Below, piece after piece: positions 9,053-18,027 of a stretch of DNA of 64,000 nt. Each line of letters begins with the position of its first letter. Positions within the stretch are counted from its first letter, which is position 1. This DNA is from Vallitalea longa (lineage in GTDB: Bacteria; Bacillota; Clostridia; Lachnospirales; Vallitaleaceae), in the NCBI RefSeq assembly GCF_027923465.1, contig NZ_BRLB01000009.1:124001-188000 (forward strand). The letters run 5' to 3'. Made by a program: the position numbers and the translations under genes. The notes below the pieces were generated by a model, which made no database searches, was not told the origin of the DNA, and worked only from the letters and a program-made list of their open reading frames with translations.

Positions 9053-10066
9053 ATGAAAAAAATATCCATGTTCATTTTGATTGTAGTGATTATTCTAGTT
9101 ACTGGATGTAGTAATAAAAAGGTAGAATTAGAAGAACCTATCCCAGAAGATAAAATAATAAAAGATATAGAAAGAGATATATGGGTTGTACAGGATGATG
9201 ATAAACTTGTTGTAGGATACAGATATAATGAAAAAGAAAACATATGGATTGAATTTGCGAAAAGAGGAATTAATGAGTTATTGCAGATTTCAAATGTTTT
9301 TACTACAGCAATTCAAGATAAAATGACTAAGAATGAATTTGACAATTTGGATAAGGTTCAACTTATAGACAGCTATACAGATTGGATAAGCCCATGTATG
9401 TTTAGGAAAGGTTCACAAAAAACAGAAGATGAGCCACAATTCACAGGTGGTTGGCATGGTGTAGATGATAAATACGAAACTGCCAGAATGCTTGATTATA
9501 ATATTGAAGTTGATGGTAATGTAAATAGTAATATAGTTCAAGTAGCATCTGAAGTAGTATTGACAGTAACAAATAATCTTTATGCATATAATACCATTGA
9601 TAGTAAAAAAGAAGAATTACAAGAAACTGTTATTTATAATATTAATAGTGATGGAATACAAGTTGAAGTTGAGCTGAAAGCATTAGATGATATTGTTATT
9701 GAGAAATACTATGGATTGCAAACTTTGAATTCACTATATAGAGGTAGCCTTATATATGACGGAGCTGAAGATACAGCATTTGATCCTTTTAAAGGGAGTG
9801 AATCACCACCAAAGTCAAATGATTGTAGTTATCAGGTTACACTTAGATCTGAAGATGGAGCACATGTACTGATAGCTTCTATCAATAAGGATGTCGGCTT
9901 AGGAAAAGGTGATTACTTGGGTGATTCTATTCCATATGCTTTTACATTAAGTTATGGTAAAACATATTTTGATTTAGTAAGAGGAAAAGAATTACATCTG
10001 AAAAAGGGTGAAACCGCAAAATGGAAAGGCAGATATATTTTTAAATATGAAGATATTAATAACTGA
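9053..10066 (+). CDS. Predicted lipoprotein of unknown function
   Basis: A 337-residue protein with a clear type II signal: MKKISMFILIVVIILVTGC, lipobox LVTGC with Cys at 19. The mature part has no family I recognise. It is acidic and rich in beta-type strands, with polar stretches around TGGWHGVDDKYETARML (about 130) and FKGSESPPKSND (about 250). It should be tethered to the outer membrane face. It lies 19 bases after the acetyltransferase, so it probably belongs to the polymer locus; a role in polymer handling is inference from position only. Confidence 0.75.
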   Translation: MKKISMFILIVVIILVTGCSNKKVELEEPIPEDKIIKDIERDIWVVQDDDKLVVGYRYNEKENIWIEFAKRGINELLQISNVFTTAIQDKMTKNEFDNLDKVQLIDSYTDWISPCMFRKGSQKTEDEPQFTGGWHGVDDKYETARMLDYNIEVDGNVNSNIVQVASEVVLTVTNNLYAYNTIDSKKEELQETVIYNINSDGIQVEVELKALDDIVIEKYYGLQTLNSLYRGSLIYDGAEDTAFDPFKGSESPPKSNDCSYQVTLRSEDGAHVLIASINKDVGLGKGDYLGDSIPYAFTLSYGKTYFDLVRGKELHLKKGETAKWKGRYIFKYEDINN

Positions 10067-10225
10067 GATAATTACATAATTCCTAATTTAATTCTATACG
10101 CTCAATATGTAGATTATAATAGTAAATCGAATCCAACATTTGTGCTATAGAAATCAGCGGAAGGTAATTATGCAATTATCTTAACTAGAATTAATTGATA
10201 TAATAATCTGGAAAGGTTGGTTAGT

Positions 10226-11488
10226 ATGAAAGAAAAGATATGTGTACTAGGTTTAGGTTATATCGGACTTCCTACAGCAGCAATGTTTGCAAGTAATGGA
10301 TTTGATATAATAGGTGTAGATGTTAATGAAAAAGTTGTTAAGGCTTTAAATAAAGGCGAAATAATTATAGAAGAACCTTATTTAGATACAATGGTAAGAG
10401 ATGTTGTAACATCAGGGAAATTGAAAGCATCTGTTAAACCAGAAGTTTCTGATGTTTATATTATTGCTGTACCAACACCAATTAATGAAGATAAGACTGC
10501 TGATATGTCATATGTAATCAGTGCTACAAGGTCTATTGTACCATTAGTCAAAAAAGGTGATATCGTAGTGTTAGAATCTACTTCACCACCAAAAACTATA
10601 GATAATATTATTGTACCAATATTGAAAGAATCTTCACTTAATGTAGAAGAAGACTTATATATTGCTCATTCTCCAGAACGTGTTATTCCAGGTAAAATAC
10701 TATTTGAACTTGTAGAAAACAATAGAATCGTTGGAGGAATAGACGAGGAGTCAGCACTTAAAGTCAAGAAATTATACCAGTCATTTGTAAAAGGTGAGAT
10801 ATTTACTACTAATGCCACTACTGCTGAGATGTGCAAATTGACAGAGAATACATTTAGAGATGTAAATATAGCACTTGCCAATGAATTGGCTAAGATATGT
10901 GAACAATTAGGAATTAATATTTGGGACGTTATCAAATTCTCTAACAAACACCCTAGAGTTAATCTACATCAACCAGGACCAGGAGTTGGAGGACACTGTA
11001 TAGCAGTCGATCCATGGTTTATAGTTGAAAAATTCCCAGAAACTGCTAAGATGATTACACTTTCTAGAACTATTAATGATAGTATGCCTGAATATGTATT
11101 CAACAAAAGCAGAAAGATACTAGGTACATTGAAAAACAAAAAAGTTACAATACTTGGTATAACTTATAAACCAGATGTTGATGATATGAGAGAAAGCCCA
11201 ATTATTGAATTAGTAGAATTATTTGAAGAAGTTAGTGGCATCACTATATCAATTTGCGATCCATTCGTTGAATCATTCAGATATCTAGAAAAAGATATCT
11301 ATACTGCATGTAAAGATAGTGATTTAGTTATACTTGGAGTAAATCACAAGTTATTTAGTGATACTAATATGGAAAAGATATATAAGAATATGAGACAAGC
11401 TAATATACTTGATACGAGAAACTTTTTTGATGAAAAAGCGCTTGTCGATATAGGATTCGATTACAATTTATTAGGAAAAGGTAAATGA
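10226..11488 (+). CDS. wecC: UDP-N-acetyl-D-mannosamine dehydrogenase (nucleotide-sugar dehydrogenase)
   Basis: Oxidises a UDP-HexNAc, most likely UDP-ManNAc, to the uronic acid with two NAD+. The N-terminal Rossmann fold has VLGLGYIGLPTA (about 6-17). Further motifs are VPTPINEDKTADMSYV, STSPP, HSPERVIPG and TENTFRDVNIALANEL. The active-site Cys is C258 in GPGVGGHCIAVDPWF, and YKPDVDDMRESP follows. The 420-residue length is usual. I prefer ATG at 10226, nine bases after GGAAAGG, over the upstream in-frame TTG at 10217. WecC fits better than UDP-glucose dehydrogenase because of the AVDPWF motif. The epimerase WecB is not in the window. Confidence 0.87.
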   Translation: MKEKICVLGLGYIGLPTAAMFASNGFDIIGVDVNEKVVKALNKGEIIIEEPYLDTMVRDVVTSGKLKASVKPEVSDVYIIAVPTPINEDKTADMSYVISATRSIVPLVKKGDIVVLESTSPPKTIDNIIVPILKESSLNVEEDLYIAHSPERVIPGKILFELVENNRIVGGIDEESALKVKKLYQSFVKGEIFTTNATTAEMCKLTENTFRDVNIALANELAKICEQLGINIWDVIKFSNKHPRVNLHQPGPGVGGHCIAVDPWFIVEKFPETAKMITLSRTINDSMPEYVFNKSRKILGTLKNKKVTILGITYKPDVDDMRESPIIELVELFEEVSGITISICDPFVESFRYLEKDIYTACKDSDLVILGVNHKLFSDTNMEKIYKNMRQANILDTRNFFDEKALVDIGFDYNLLGKGK

Positions 11489-12741
11489 AAATGAAAAAAA
11501 GAGTTTTGATGGTAGCTAATCAATTTCCACCAATGGGCGGTTCAGGAGTTCAGAGAAGTGTTAAGTTTGCAAAATATCTTCCAGAATATGAATGGGAGCC
11601 TGTTGTGTTTACTAGAGAAAGTAGTAAAGGTTTGATTGATAAATCATTATTAAATGATATACCAAAAGATTTAGAAGTCATAAGAACTAAACCTTATGAC
11701 CTAAATGAACTAAAAAAACCTTTTAATTTAGCTGGAAAATTCATATCCAGAAAGTTATTGATACCTGATGGTGATGTAATATGGTATAAAAAAAATAAAG
11801 ATATCCTTCTGGATTATGTTAAGAAAAATAATATAGATATTATATACACCACATCTTACCCATACAGTGACCATTTATTAGGTTTATATGTTAAAAAACA
11901 TATGCCTAATATTCCTTGGGTAGTTGATTTTCGAGATGAATGGTGTAACAATCCATATATTTTGGATATGGGATATTCTAAGAATCGTATGGAAAAAGAA
12001 CGAAAAATGGAAAGAGAAGTTATTAGTAATTGTGATTATTTCATTACTAACACTCCTCTAATGTTAAAAAACTTCTTAAAAGACTATGATATGAAAGAAA
12101 AATCTTTTGTTATACCAAATGGTTATGATAAAGATGATTTTGATAATATTAATAAAGACTATGTAAAGAAAGATAAATTAATTATAACTTATTCTGGTTC
12201 AATGTATGGAAGAAGGAAACCAGATTATTTCTTACAAGCGGTGGAAGAATTGATTGATGAACAAAAAATCGATAAAAAAGATATATTAATTAGATTTATA
12301 GGGAATATTCCTAATAAGAAAATAAAAGAGATTAATGAAAATTATTCTCTAAGCGAAACAGTAAAATATTTACCTTATATGGAACATAAAAAAAGTATAG
12401 AAAAACTTGTAGAATCAGATATATTATTATTTATTATCGGTGAAGGAAAAGGAGCAGAGAATTTCTATTCAGGTAAGGTGTTTGAATATATGAATACCAA
12501 TAGACCTATATTAGCTCTTGTACCTCCAAAAGGAGTTGCTGCTGATGTGATAAAAGATACCAATACAGGATATATATCTGATACAACTAACGTAAAACAA
12601 ATAAAAGAGCTAATGCTGAAATTATATTTTGACTGGAAAAATGATGCTATTGAAATGAATCCTAATTGGGATAAAATAAAGACTTTTGAAAGAAGGCAGT
12701 TAACAAAACAGCTTGTTGAAATACTTAATAGAGCTAAATAA
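11485..12741 (+). CDS. Glycosyltransferase, GT4-like GT-B fold
   Basis: 418 residues. The N-terminal domain begins VLMVANQFPPMGGSGVQRSVKFAKYLP, the acceptor-side Gly-rich loop typical of GT4 enzymes. The C-terminal half carries IITYSGSMYGRRKPDYFL and a sugar-nucleotide site near EGKGAENFYSGKVFEYMNT, with the Glu of a KVFEYM motif. It overlaps the dehydrogenase stop codon by four bases (ATGA), showing translational coupling. It should add one sugar to the lipid-linked repeat unit on the cytoplasmic side. Donor and linkage cannot be read from the sequence. ATG at 11491 is an alternative start. Confidence 0.85.
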   Translation: MKMKKRVLMVANQFPPMGGSGVQRSVKFAKYLPEYEWEPVVFTRESSKGLIDKSLLNDIPKDLEVIRTKPYDLNELKKPFNLAGKFISRKLLIPDGDVIWYKKNKDILLDYVKKNNIDIIYTTSYPYSDHLLGLYVKKHMPNIPWVVDFRDEWCNNPYILDMGYSKNRMEKERKMEREVISNCDYFITNTPLMLKNFLKDYDMKEKSFVIPNGYDKDDFDNINKDYVKKDKLIITYSGSMYGRRKPDYFLQAVEELIDEQKIDKKDILIRFIGNIPNKKIKEINENYSLSETVKYLPYMEHKKSIEKLVESDILLFIIGEGKGAENFYSGKVFEYMNTNRPILALVPPKGVAADVIKDTNTGYISDTTNVKQIKELMLKLYFDWKNDAIEMNPNWDKIKTFERRQLTKQLVEILNRAK

Positions 12742-12793
12742 TAATAATTAAAAGCTGTGGAAGTTATGATATACAGTAGGAAGGTTGAATATT

Positions 12794-13936
12794 ATGAAAA
12801 TATTACATCTTATTAGCGGTGGAGACCAAGGAGGAGCTAAGACTCATGTCATTACTCTATTAAGAGAATTAAGTAAGAATGCTGATATAACCCTTGTATG
12901 TCTTTTAGAGCAAGATTTTGCAATAGAAGCTCGAGACCAAGGCATTAATGTTATTGTAATGCAACAAAATAAAAGATATAAATTAGATATTGTTAAAAGT
13001 CTCATCAGTATGTTAGAAAAAGATAAATATGATATACTTCATTGTCATGGGGCAAGAGCTAATTTTATAGGAATGCTTATAAAAAAGAAATATTCTATAC
13101 CTACTGTATCTACTATACATAGTGATTACAAATTCGATTTTGATAATAATTTGTATAAGAAATTAGTATATACGACATTAAATTATTTTAGCTTGAAACA
13201 TATGGATTATTTCATAGCTATAACTAACCAGTTTAAACAGATGTTAGTAGGCAGAGGATTCAAACAGGACAAAATTTATGTTGCATACAATGGAATTAAA
13301 ATTACTCCAAGGAATTATTCAATGTCCAGAGAAGAATTTCTAAGTAGATATAATATAAAGTATAGTCAAGATAAAATTTATGTTGGTATTGCTACAAGAC
13401 TTCATCCAGTAAAAGGAATACCTGTTTTTTTAAAGGCTGCAGAAAAAGTACTTAAGACTAACAATAATATTCAATTTTTGATTGCTGGTAATGGAGATGC
13501 TAATTATACAAATAAATACAAAGAATATGTCAAGACTAATAAATTAGAAGATAATGTTGTATTTTTGAATTTTGTTAAAGATATAGATAATTTTTATAAT
13601 GCTATTGATATTAATGTACTTACTTCTCATAGTGAAAGTTTTCCTTATGCATTATTGGAAGGTGGACTTAATAAAAAGGCAACAATCTGTTCCCGGGTAG
13701 GTGGAATACCAGAAATGATTATTAATGAACAATCAGGATTATTATTTGAAGATGGTAATTATGACAAGCTGGCTGAATATGTTGAAAGGCTTGCTGGTGA
13801 TGTAGAATTGAGATTACAATATAGTAATAATCTATACAATAGAATAGAAAATAATTTTTCTGATAAAAATATGGCTAAAACACATATTGAGATATACAGA
13901 AGTATATTGACAGGGAATATTAAGAGAGGAAGGTAG
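12794..13936 (+). CDS. Glycosyltransferase family 4
   Basis: 380 residues. The N-terminus MKILHLISGGDQGGAKTHV is the classical GT4 start. YDILHCHGARANFIG and STIHSDYKFDF are in the N-domain. ATRLHPVKGIPVFLKAA, IAGNGD and SHSESFPYALLEGG (an E-x7-E type nucleotide-sugar motif) are in the C-domain. ATG at 12794, nine bases after AGGAAGG, is preferred to the in-frame TTG at 12785. It ends two bases before the next gene. It is expected to extend the polymer repeat unit together with the upstream transferase. Confidence 0.88.
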   Translation: MKILHLISGGDQGGAKTHVITLLRELSKNADITLVCLLEQDFAIEARDQGINVIVMQQNKRYKLDIVKSLISMLEKDKYDILHCHGARANFIGMLIKKKYSIPTVSTIHSDYKFDFDNNLYKKLVYTTLNYFSLKHMDYFIAITNQFKQMLVGRGFKQDKIYVAYNGIKITPRNYSMSREEFLSRYNIKYSQDKIYVGIATRLHPVKGIPVFLKAAEKVLKTNNNIQFLIAGNGDANYTNKYKEYVKTNKLEDNVVFLNFVKDIDNFYNAIDINVLTSHSESFPYALLEGGLNKKATICSRVGGIPEMIINEQSGLLFEDGNYDKLAEYVERLAGDVELRLQYSNNLYNRIENNFSDKNMAKTHIEIYRSILTGNIKRGR

Positions 13937-13938
13937 AT

Positions 13939-14430
13939 ATGAGAATAGTTGATAAGAACGGTAAATTGTTTGGTAAGATTAACATCATGGATATTATTAT
14001 TATACTTTTAGTTATATTGATAGGTGTTACTCTTTATAATAAGATTTATAATAAAGGTGACTCAGCAGTATCATCAACTAAACAAGATATATATATTGTT
14101 GCTGAAGCATATGGGCAAGCACCAGATGTTGTAGATTCTATAAAACAAGGAGATAAAATAGTAGCTCAGAATATATATCAATCTGGTGATATAGATTATG
14201 TTGATATCAGTGATGATAATTATGTTACTACTACAAATGAAGGTAAACTTATTGTACAAAAAAGAACTGACAAGAAAACTATTGAGGTAGGTATTAATTG
14301 TAAAGCTAATATTAATGGACCATATATTGATTGTGGTGGACAAGAGATAAAAGTTGGAAAATCATACTGGATAAAAACCAGTAAAGGTCAGATTAGAGGA
14401 TTTATTAAAGAAATTAAATTAGAGCAATAA
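13939..14430 (+). CDS. DUF4330 family membrane-anchored protein (copy 1)
   Basis: 163 residues starting MRIVDKNGKLFGKINIMDIII, the DUF4330 signature. One membrane segment (about 14-34) is followed by an extracytoplasmic beta-rich domain (about 48-163) with QDIYIVAEAYGQAPDV and IDCGGQEIKVGKSYWIKTSKG. DUF4330 has no known function but commonly accompanies polysaccharide genes. The gene begins two bases after the glycosyltransferase stop and has GAGGAAGG as ribosome site. It is paralogous to the next gene. Confidence 0.82.
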   Translation: MRIVDKNGKLFGKINIMDIIIILLVILIGVTLYNKIYNKGDSAVSSTKQDIYIVAEAYGQAPDVVDSIKQGDKIVAQNIYQSGDIDYVDISDDNYVTTTNEGKLIVQKRTDKKTIEVGINCKANINGPYIDCGGQEIKVGKSYWIKTSKGQIRGFIKEIKLEQ

Positions 14431-14448
14431 TATAAGGGAGAGAAATTA

Positions 14449-14937
14449 ATGAAAATTATAAATGAAAAAGGTAAACTATTTGGACTAGTTAATATTATTG
14501 ATTTGATAACAATTCTTCTTATTATTGCATTAGTTTTAGGAGCTCTATATAAATTTAAAGGAAATAGTATTAATATGATTGGTTCCAATAAAACAAAAGA
14601 AATGGAGTATGTTGTTAGACTAAATCCAAATTATGAAGATTTCTTCAAACAAATAAATGTCGGAGATAAATTAGTTCAAGATAAACGAGTACTTGATGCA
14701 TCAATTACCGATATAAAAATTCAAGATTTCTATGAAAGTATACCAGATGAAAATGGAGAGGTTTCTATCCAAAAACATCCATTGTTCAAAGAAGCTTTTA
14801 TAACTATAAAAGCGACAGTTTCTGATAAAGATCCAATTTTTAAATTGGGTGAACAGGAGATAAGAGTTGGATGTAGTAATTTTGTTAGGACTAAGTTATT
14901 CGAGATGTCAGGTTTTATATATAAAGTTATTGAATAA
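14449..14937 (+). CDS. DUF4330 family membrane-anchored protein (copy 2)
   Basis: 162 residues starting MKIINEKGKLFGLVNIIDLIT, almost the same opening as the preceding protein (MRIVDKNGKLFGKINIMDII). One membrane segment (about 13-33) precedes an outside domain of ~120 residues ending LGEQEIRVGCSNFVRTKLFE, matching GGQEIKVGKSYWIKT in copy 1. The two genes are an old tandem duplication. They may form a heteromer that helps polymer export or length control; this is inference from co-location with the O-antigen ligase-like gene. Confidence 0.82.
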   Translation: MKIINEKGKLFGLVNIIDLITILLIIALVLGALYKFKGNSINMIGSNKTKEMEYVVRLNPNYEDFFKQINVGDKLVQDKRVLDASITDIKIQDFYESIPDENGEVSIQKHPLFKEAFITIKATVSDKDPIFKLGEQEIRVGCSNFVRTKLFEMSGFIYKVIE

Positions 14938-14972
14938 CCACTTGACTTAGATTAAGAGAGGAAAGAAAAGCT

Positions 14973-15455
14973 ATGAATGTAATTGAAACTAGTTTTATTT
15001 ATAGAATTATTAAATATATTGATAGAATACATGAATATAGTTTTTTCTATAAAACACGAAGAAAAAAAAGAATTCATAAATCTACTAAGTTGAAACTTTC
15101 TATGTATGAGTATTCAATAATATATAAATTATTATGTACAATAGGACGAGGGTTTAATTCTTTATTTAACTTAATTAATAAAGGCTGCAAAACTAGTATA
15201 ATCATAAATGCAATAGGGAAAATGACCGAAGATATTAAACATAAGAAACTTCATGTATTTAATCAATTTATGATAAGTTTTATTATTGGATATATAATAT
15301 CTAATATAGCATTTAATATGTTCGCTAGCTATAAGATAAAATATGTTTTGATATTTGCTGTACTAACATTTGTTGTTAATATTATGTTTCGCTTGATAAA
15401 TAAGTACAGAGAGAATAGTTTATTAGTTAGTTTAATGAAGAAGATAGTAGATTGA
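14973..15455 (+). CDS. Small membrane protein of unknown function preceding the O-antigen ligase gene
   Basis: 160 residues, very basic at the N-terminus, with a repeated motif: TSFIYRIIKYIDRI (6-19) and YSIIYKLLCTIGRG (47-60). Two or three hydrophobic segments lie at the C-terminus (about 98-142). As I recall, similar (S/N)xIYRxxxx repeats occur in N-terminal extensions of clostridial O-antigen ligase-like proteins, so this may be that module on a separate gene. It lies 16 bases before the ligase frame. The function is unknown. Confidence 0.65.
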   Translation: MNVIETSFIYRIIKYIDRIHEYSFFYKTRRKKRIHKSTKLKLSMYEYSIIYKLLCTIGRGFNSLFNLINKGCKTSIIINAIGKMTEDIKHKKLHVFNQFMISFIIGYIISNIAFNMFASYKIKYVLIFAVLTFVVNIMFRLINKYRENSLLVSLMKKIVD

Positions 15456-15483
15456 AAATAATACAAGTTAGTTGGTGAACAAA

Positions 15484-16848
15484 GTGAAAAATAAAATAAG
15501 TATATTGATAGTAATAATTGGTTTAGCTATTGGTCTCATAGGTGCAAAATTCGGTATTAGTATTGCTATAGGAGCTACAATGGTTGTACTTCTAGGAGCA
15601 GCTATCATACTAGACTATCAAAAGACGGTAATTCTACTTGGATTATATGTTTTTATTGATTTCATAGTAAGGAATATTGCTGGTCTCGCAGTAGTTTCTA
15701 GTATATGGGATGAATTAATGTTCCTAGGATTTATATGCATATTCATTTATAAATTGATTCGTTATAGAAAATTAGGTTTTTATAAATCAACCCCTTTAGA
15801 CTTTCCAATTGTTTTTTTTGTTCTGTTAGGTGTGTTTTTAGTTTTTATCAATTCACCTAATTTAGGAATAGCAATAGATGGATTAAGGGCGGTTGTCCAA
15901 TATATGCTTTGGTATTTTTTGGCAGTTCAATTATTAGACTCCACAAAGGGTATATTAAAAGTATATTGGGTACTTACCATAACTGGAACACTTTTAGGTC
16001 TTCATGGAATTTATCAATATTTGACAGGAGCTGAAATGCTAGGAAACTGGGTAGATAGTGCTGAGAATATAACTACAAGAGCATATTCTATTGTAGGAAG
16101 CCCTAATATACTTGGTGCAGTTTTTGTACTTTTCATTCCTATGAGTATAGCATTGTTAACATCTGATCATAATAAATTAAGAAAATTTATTGCATTTTGC
16201 ATGACAGTCATTATGGCTGGAGGATTATTTGCGACCATGTCAAGAGGTGCATGGATATCTGCTGCATTTGGTATATTCATTTTTATACTATATAAGAATA
16301 AAAAACTGATATTACCTCTTATATTATGTGCAGGTATAGCAGTCCTTATGCTTCCCTCATTATCAAGCAGACTAACCTATATGTTTACAGATGAATATAA
16401 GGCAAAATCTTCTCAAGGTGGAAGAATCTATAGATGGGAAGAAGGAGTTAATGCTTGGAGTGAAGGAAATAAAGCCATTGGTTTAGGGCTAGGTAGATTT
16501 GGAGGAGCTGTAGCAACTAATAATGATTTATCACCATTCTATATGGACAATTATTATTTGAAAACATTAGCAGAAATGGGTATAATCGGTCTATCTGCAT
16601 TTATACTATTATTAATATGTGTCATAAAATGGTGTACTACAGCGGTTATCAAAGAACGGAATGGAAGAAAGAAAGATCTGATGATGGGACTACTTGCAGG
16701 AGCATTAGGGATATTAGCTCAAAATGCTGTAGAAAATATATTTGAAGTTCCAATGATGGTGACATATTTCTGGTTATGTATCGGACTTATAATGGCATTA
16801 AGTATGGATAAAGGCAGATACAGTATAAGAGATAAAAGAATGATATAA
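15484..16848 (+). CDS. O-antigen ligase/polymerase family membrane protein (Wzy/WaaL type)
   Basis: About 454 residues with some twelve hydrophobic segments. A large loop in the second half carries GGRIYRWEEGVNAWSEG followed by GLGLGRFGG, the Wzy_C/WaaL-type signature with conserved Arg and His/Gly positions outside the membrane. It should polymerise or transfer the undecaprenyl-linked repeat units. The start is uncertain: GTG at 15484 has GGTGA at a good distance, but the frame is open from TTG at 15472. The neighbours (flippase, CsaB, TagA) support a secondary wall polymer role. Confidence 0.82.
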   Translation: MKNKISILIVIIGLAIGLIGAKFGISIAIGATMVVLLGAAIILDYQKTVILLGLYVFIDFIVRNIAGLAVVSSIWDELMFLGFICIFIYKLIRYRKLGFYKSTPLDFPIVFFVLLGVFLVFINSPNLGIAIDGLRAVVQYMLWYFLAVQLLDSTKGILKVYWVLTITGTLLGLHGIYQYLTGAEMLGNWVDSAENITTRAYSIVGSPNILGAVFVLFIPMSIALLTSDHNKLRKFIAFCMTVIMAGGLFATMSRGAWISAAFGIFIFILYKNKKLILPLILCAGIAVLMLPSLSSRLTYMFTDEYKAKSSQGGRIYRWEEGVNAWSEGNKAIGLGLGRFGGAVATNNDLSPFYMDNYYLKTLAEMGIIGLSAFILLLICVIKWCTTAVIKERNGRKKDLMMGLLAGALGILAQNAVENIFEVPMMVTYFWLCIGLIMALSMDKGRYSIRDKRMI

Positions 16849-16887
16849 AATTTTCATTTTATTTCATGAAGAGAAATGGGTGTTTAC

Positions 16888-17982
16888 ATGATAAATATTG
16901 TAATCTCCGGATATATTGGTTACAGTAATTGCGGTGACGATGCAATACTATTAGCTATATGTGAAGGAATTAGAGAATTGAATATAGAAGCTAATATCAC
17001 AGCTCTATCTAAAAATCCAACAATTACTATGAGAGATAATAATATAAAATCAGTATATAGATTTAATTGGAGAGAAGTAGCTAGAACTATAAAGAATGCT
17101 GACATTATAATAAGTGGTGGAGGAAGTTTGCTTCAAGATACTACAAGTACTAGATCATTACTATATTATTTAGGGATAATAAGATTAGCTAAATTCCATA
17201 ATAAAAAAGTTATGTTGTATGCTAATGGAATAGGACCAATATACAAAAAAATTAATAGATTAATGACTAAATACATAGTTAATAAGGTGGACCTAATAAC
17301 ACTTAGAGATGATCTTTCCAAACGAGATCTGGATAGTATGAAAGTCACTAAGCCTAAAATCCATGTTACCGCAGACCCCGTATTTTCTATGAACATTAAT
17401 AAAAAAAGGTATAAAGATTTACTGAAGGATAATAATATTCCACTAGATAAACCTTTAGTAGGTATATTATTTAGAGAATGGAAAAACATTAATTACGAAG
17501 AAATCATTGCTAATGTATGTGATGAACTAATTGCCAATAAAGATGTAAATATAGTTTTTATACCGATGGAGTACAAAGAAGATATTGATATCAGCAAACG
17601 TATCGCTAGTAGAATGAAGCAAAATTCATATGTGTTAGATGAAGATTTGGATTCATCATCCATTATAGGTGTTATAGGTGAAATGCATATGATACTTAGT
17701 ATGAGACTACATGCTTTGCTATTCGCTGCACTGAGTAGTGTACCAATGGTTGGATTTGTATATGACCCAAAAGTCAGTTGCTATTTAGATTTATTGAAAA
17801 TGCCGTCAGCTGGTAATGTTAAGGAGTTAAATAAAACTTATATTAATGATATTGTGAATGATGTTTATAATAACTACGATAAATATGTTAATCAATTAGA
17901 CGAAATAAAAGTTGAGATGAGAAAAAAATCAGAGCTTAACAATAAATATTTGTTGGATTTAATAAATAGTAATATAGATTAA
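16888..17982 (+). CDS. csaB: Polysaccharide pyruvyl transferase CsaB
   Basis: 364 residues. CsaB adds a ketal-pyruvate to a ManNAc residue of secondary wall polymers, which SLH domains of S-layer proteins bind. The N-terminus MINIVISGYIGYSNCGDDAIL is the family opening. ISGGGSLLQDTTSTRSLLYY carries the GGGS motif, and MILSMRLHALLFAALSSVPMVGFVYDPKV contains the SxRLHxL..A signature. I chose ATG at 16888 because homologues start with this strand; ATG at 16876 is in frame. No SLH protein is encoded in the window, so the S-layer link is inference from known CsaB function. Confidence 0.88.
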   Translation: MINIVISGYIGYSNCGDDAILLAICEGIRELNIEANITALSKNPTITMRDNNIKSVYRFNWREVARTIKNADIIISGGGSLLQDTTSTRSLLYYLGIIRLAKFHNKKVMLYANGIGPIYKKINRLMTKYIVNKVDLITLRDDLSKRDLDSMKVTKPKIHVTADPVFSMNINKKRYKDLLKDNNIPLDKPLVGILFREWKNINYEEIIANVCDELIANKDVNIVFIPMEYKEDIDISKRIASRMKQNSYVLDEDLDSSSIIGVIGEMHMILSMRLHALLFAALSSVPMVGFVYDPKVSCYLDLLKMPSAGNVKELNKTYINDIVNDVYNNYDKYVNQLDEIKVEMRKKSELNNKYLLDLINSNID

Positions 17983-18027
17983 GAAAATAAAAATAAGACT
18001 ATATTTTATGAAAGGATAAATATTAAT

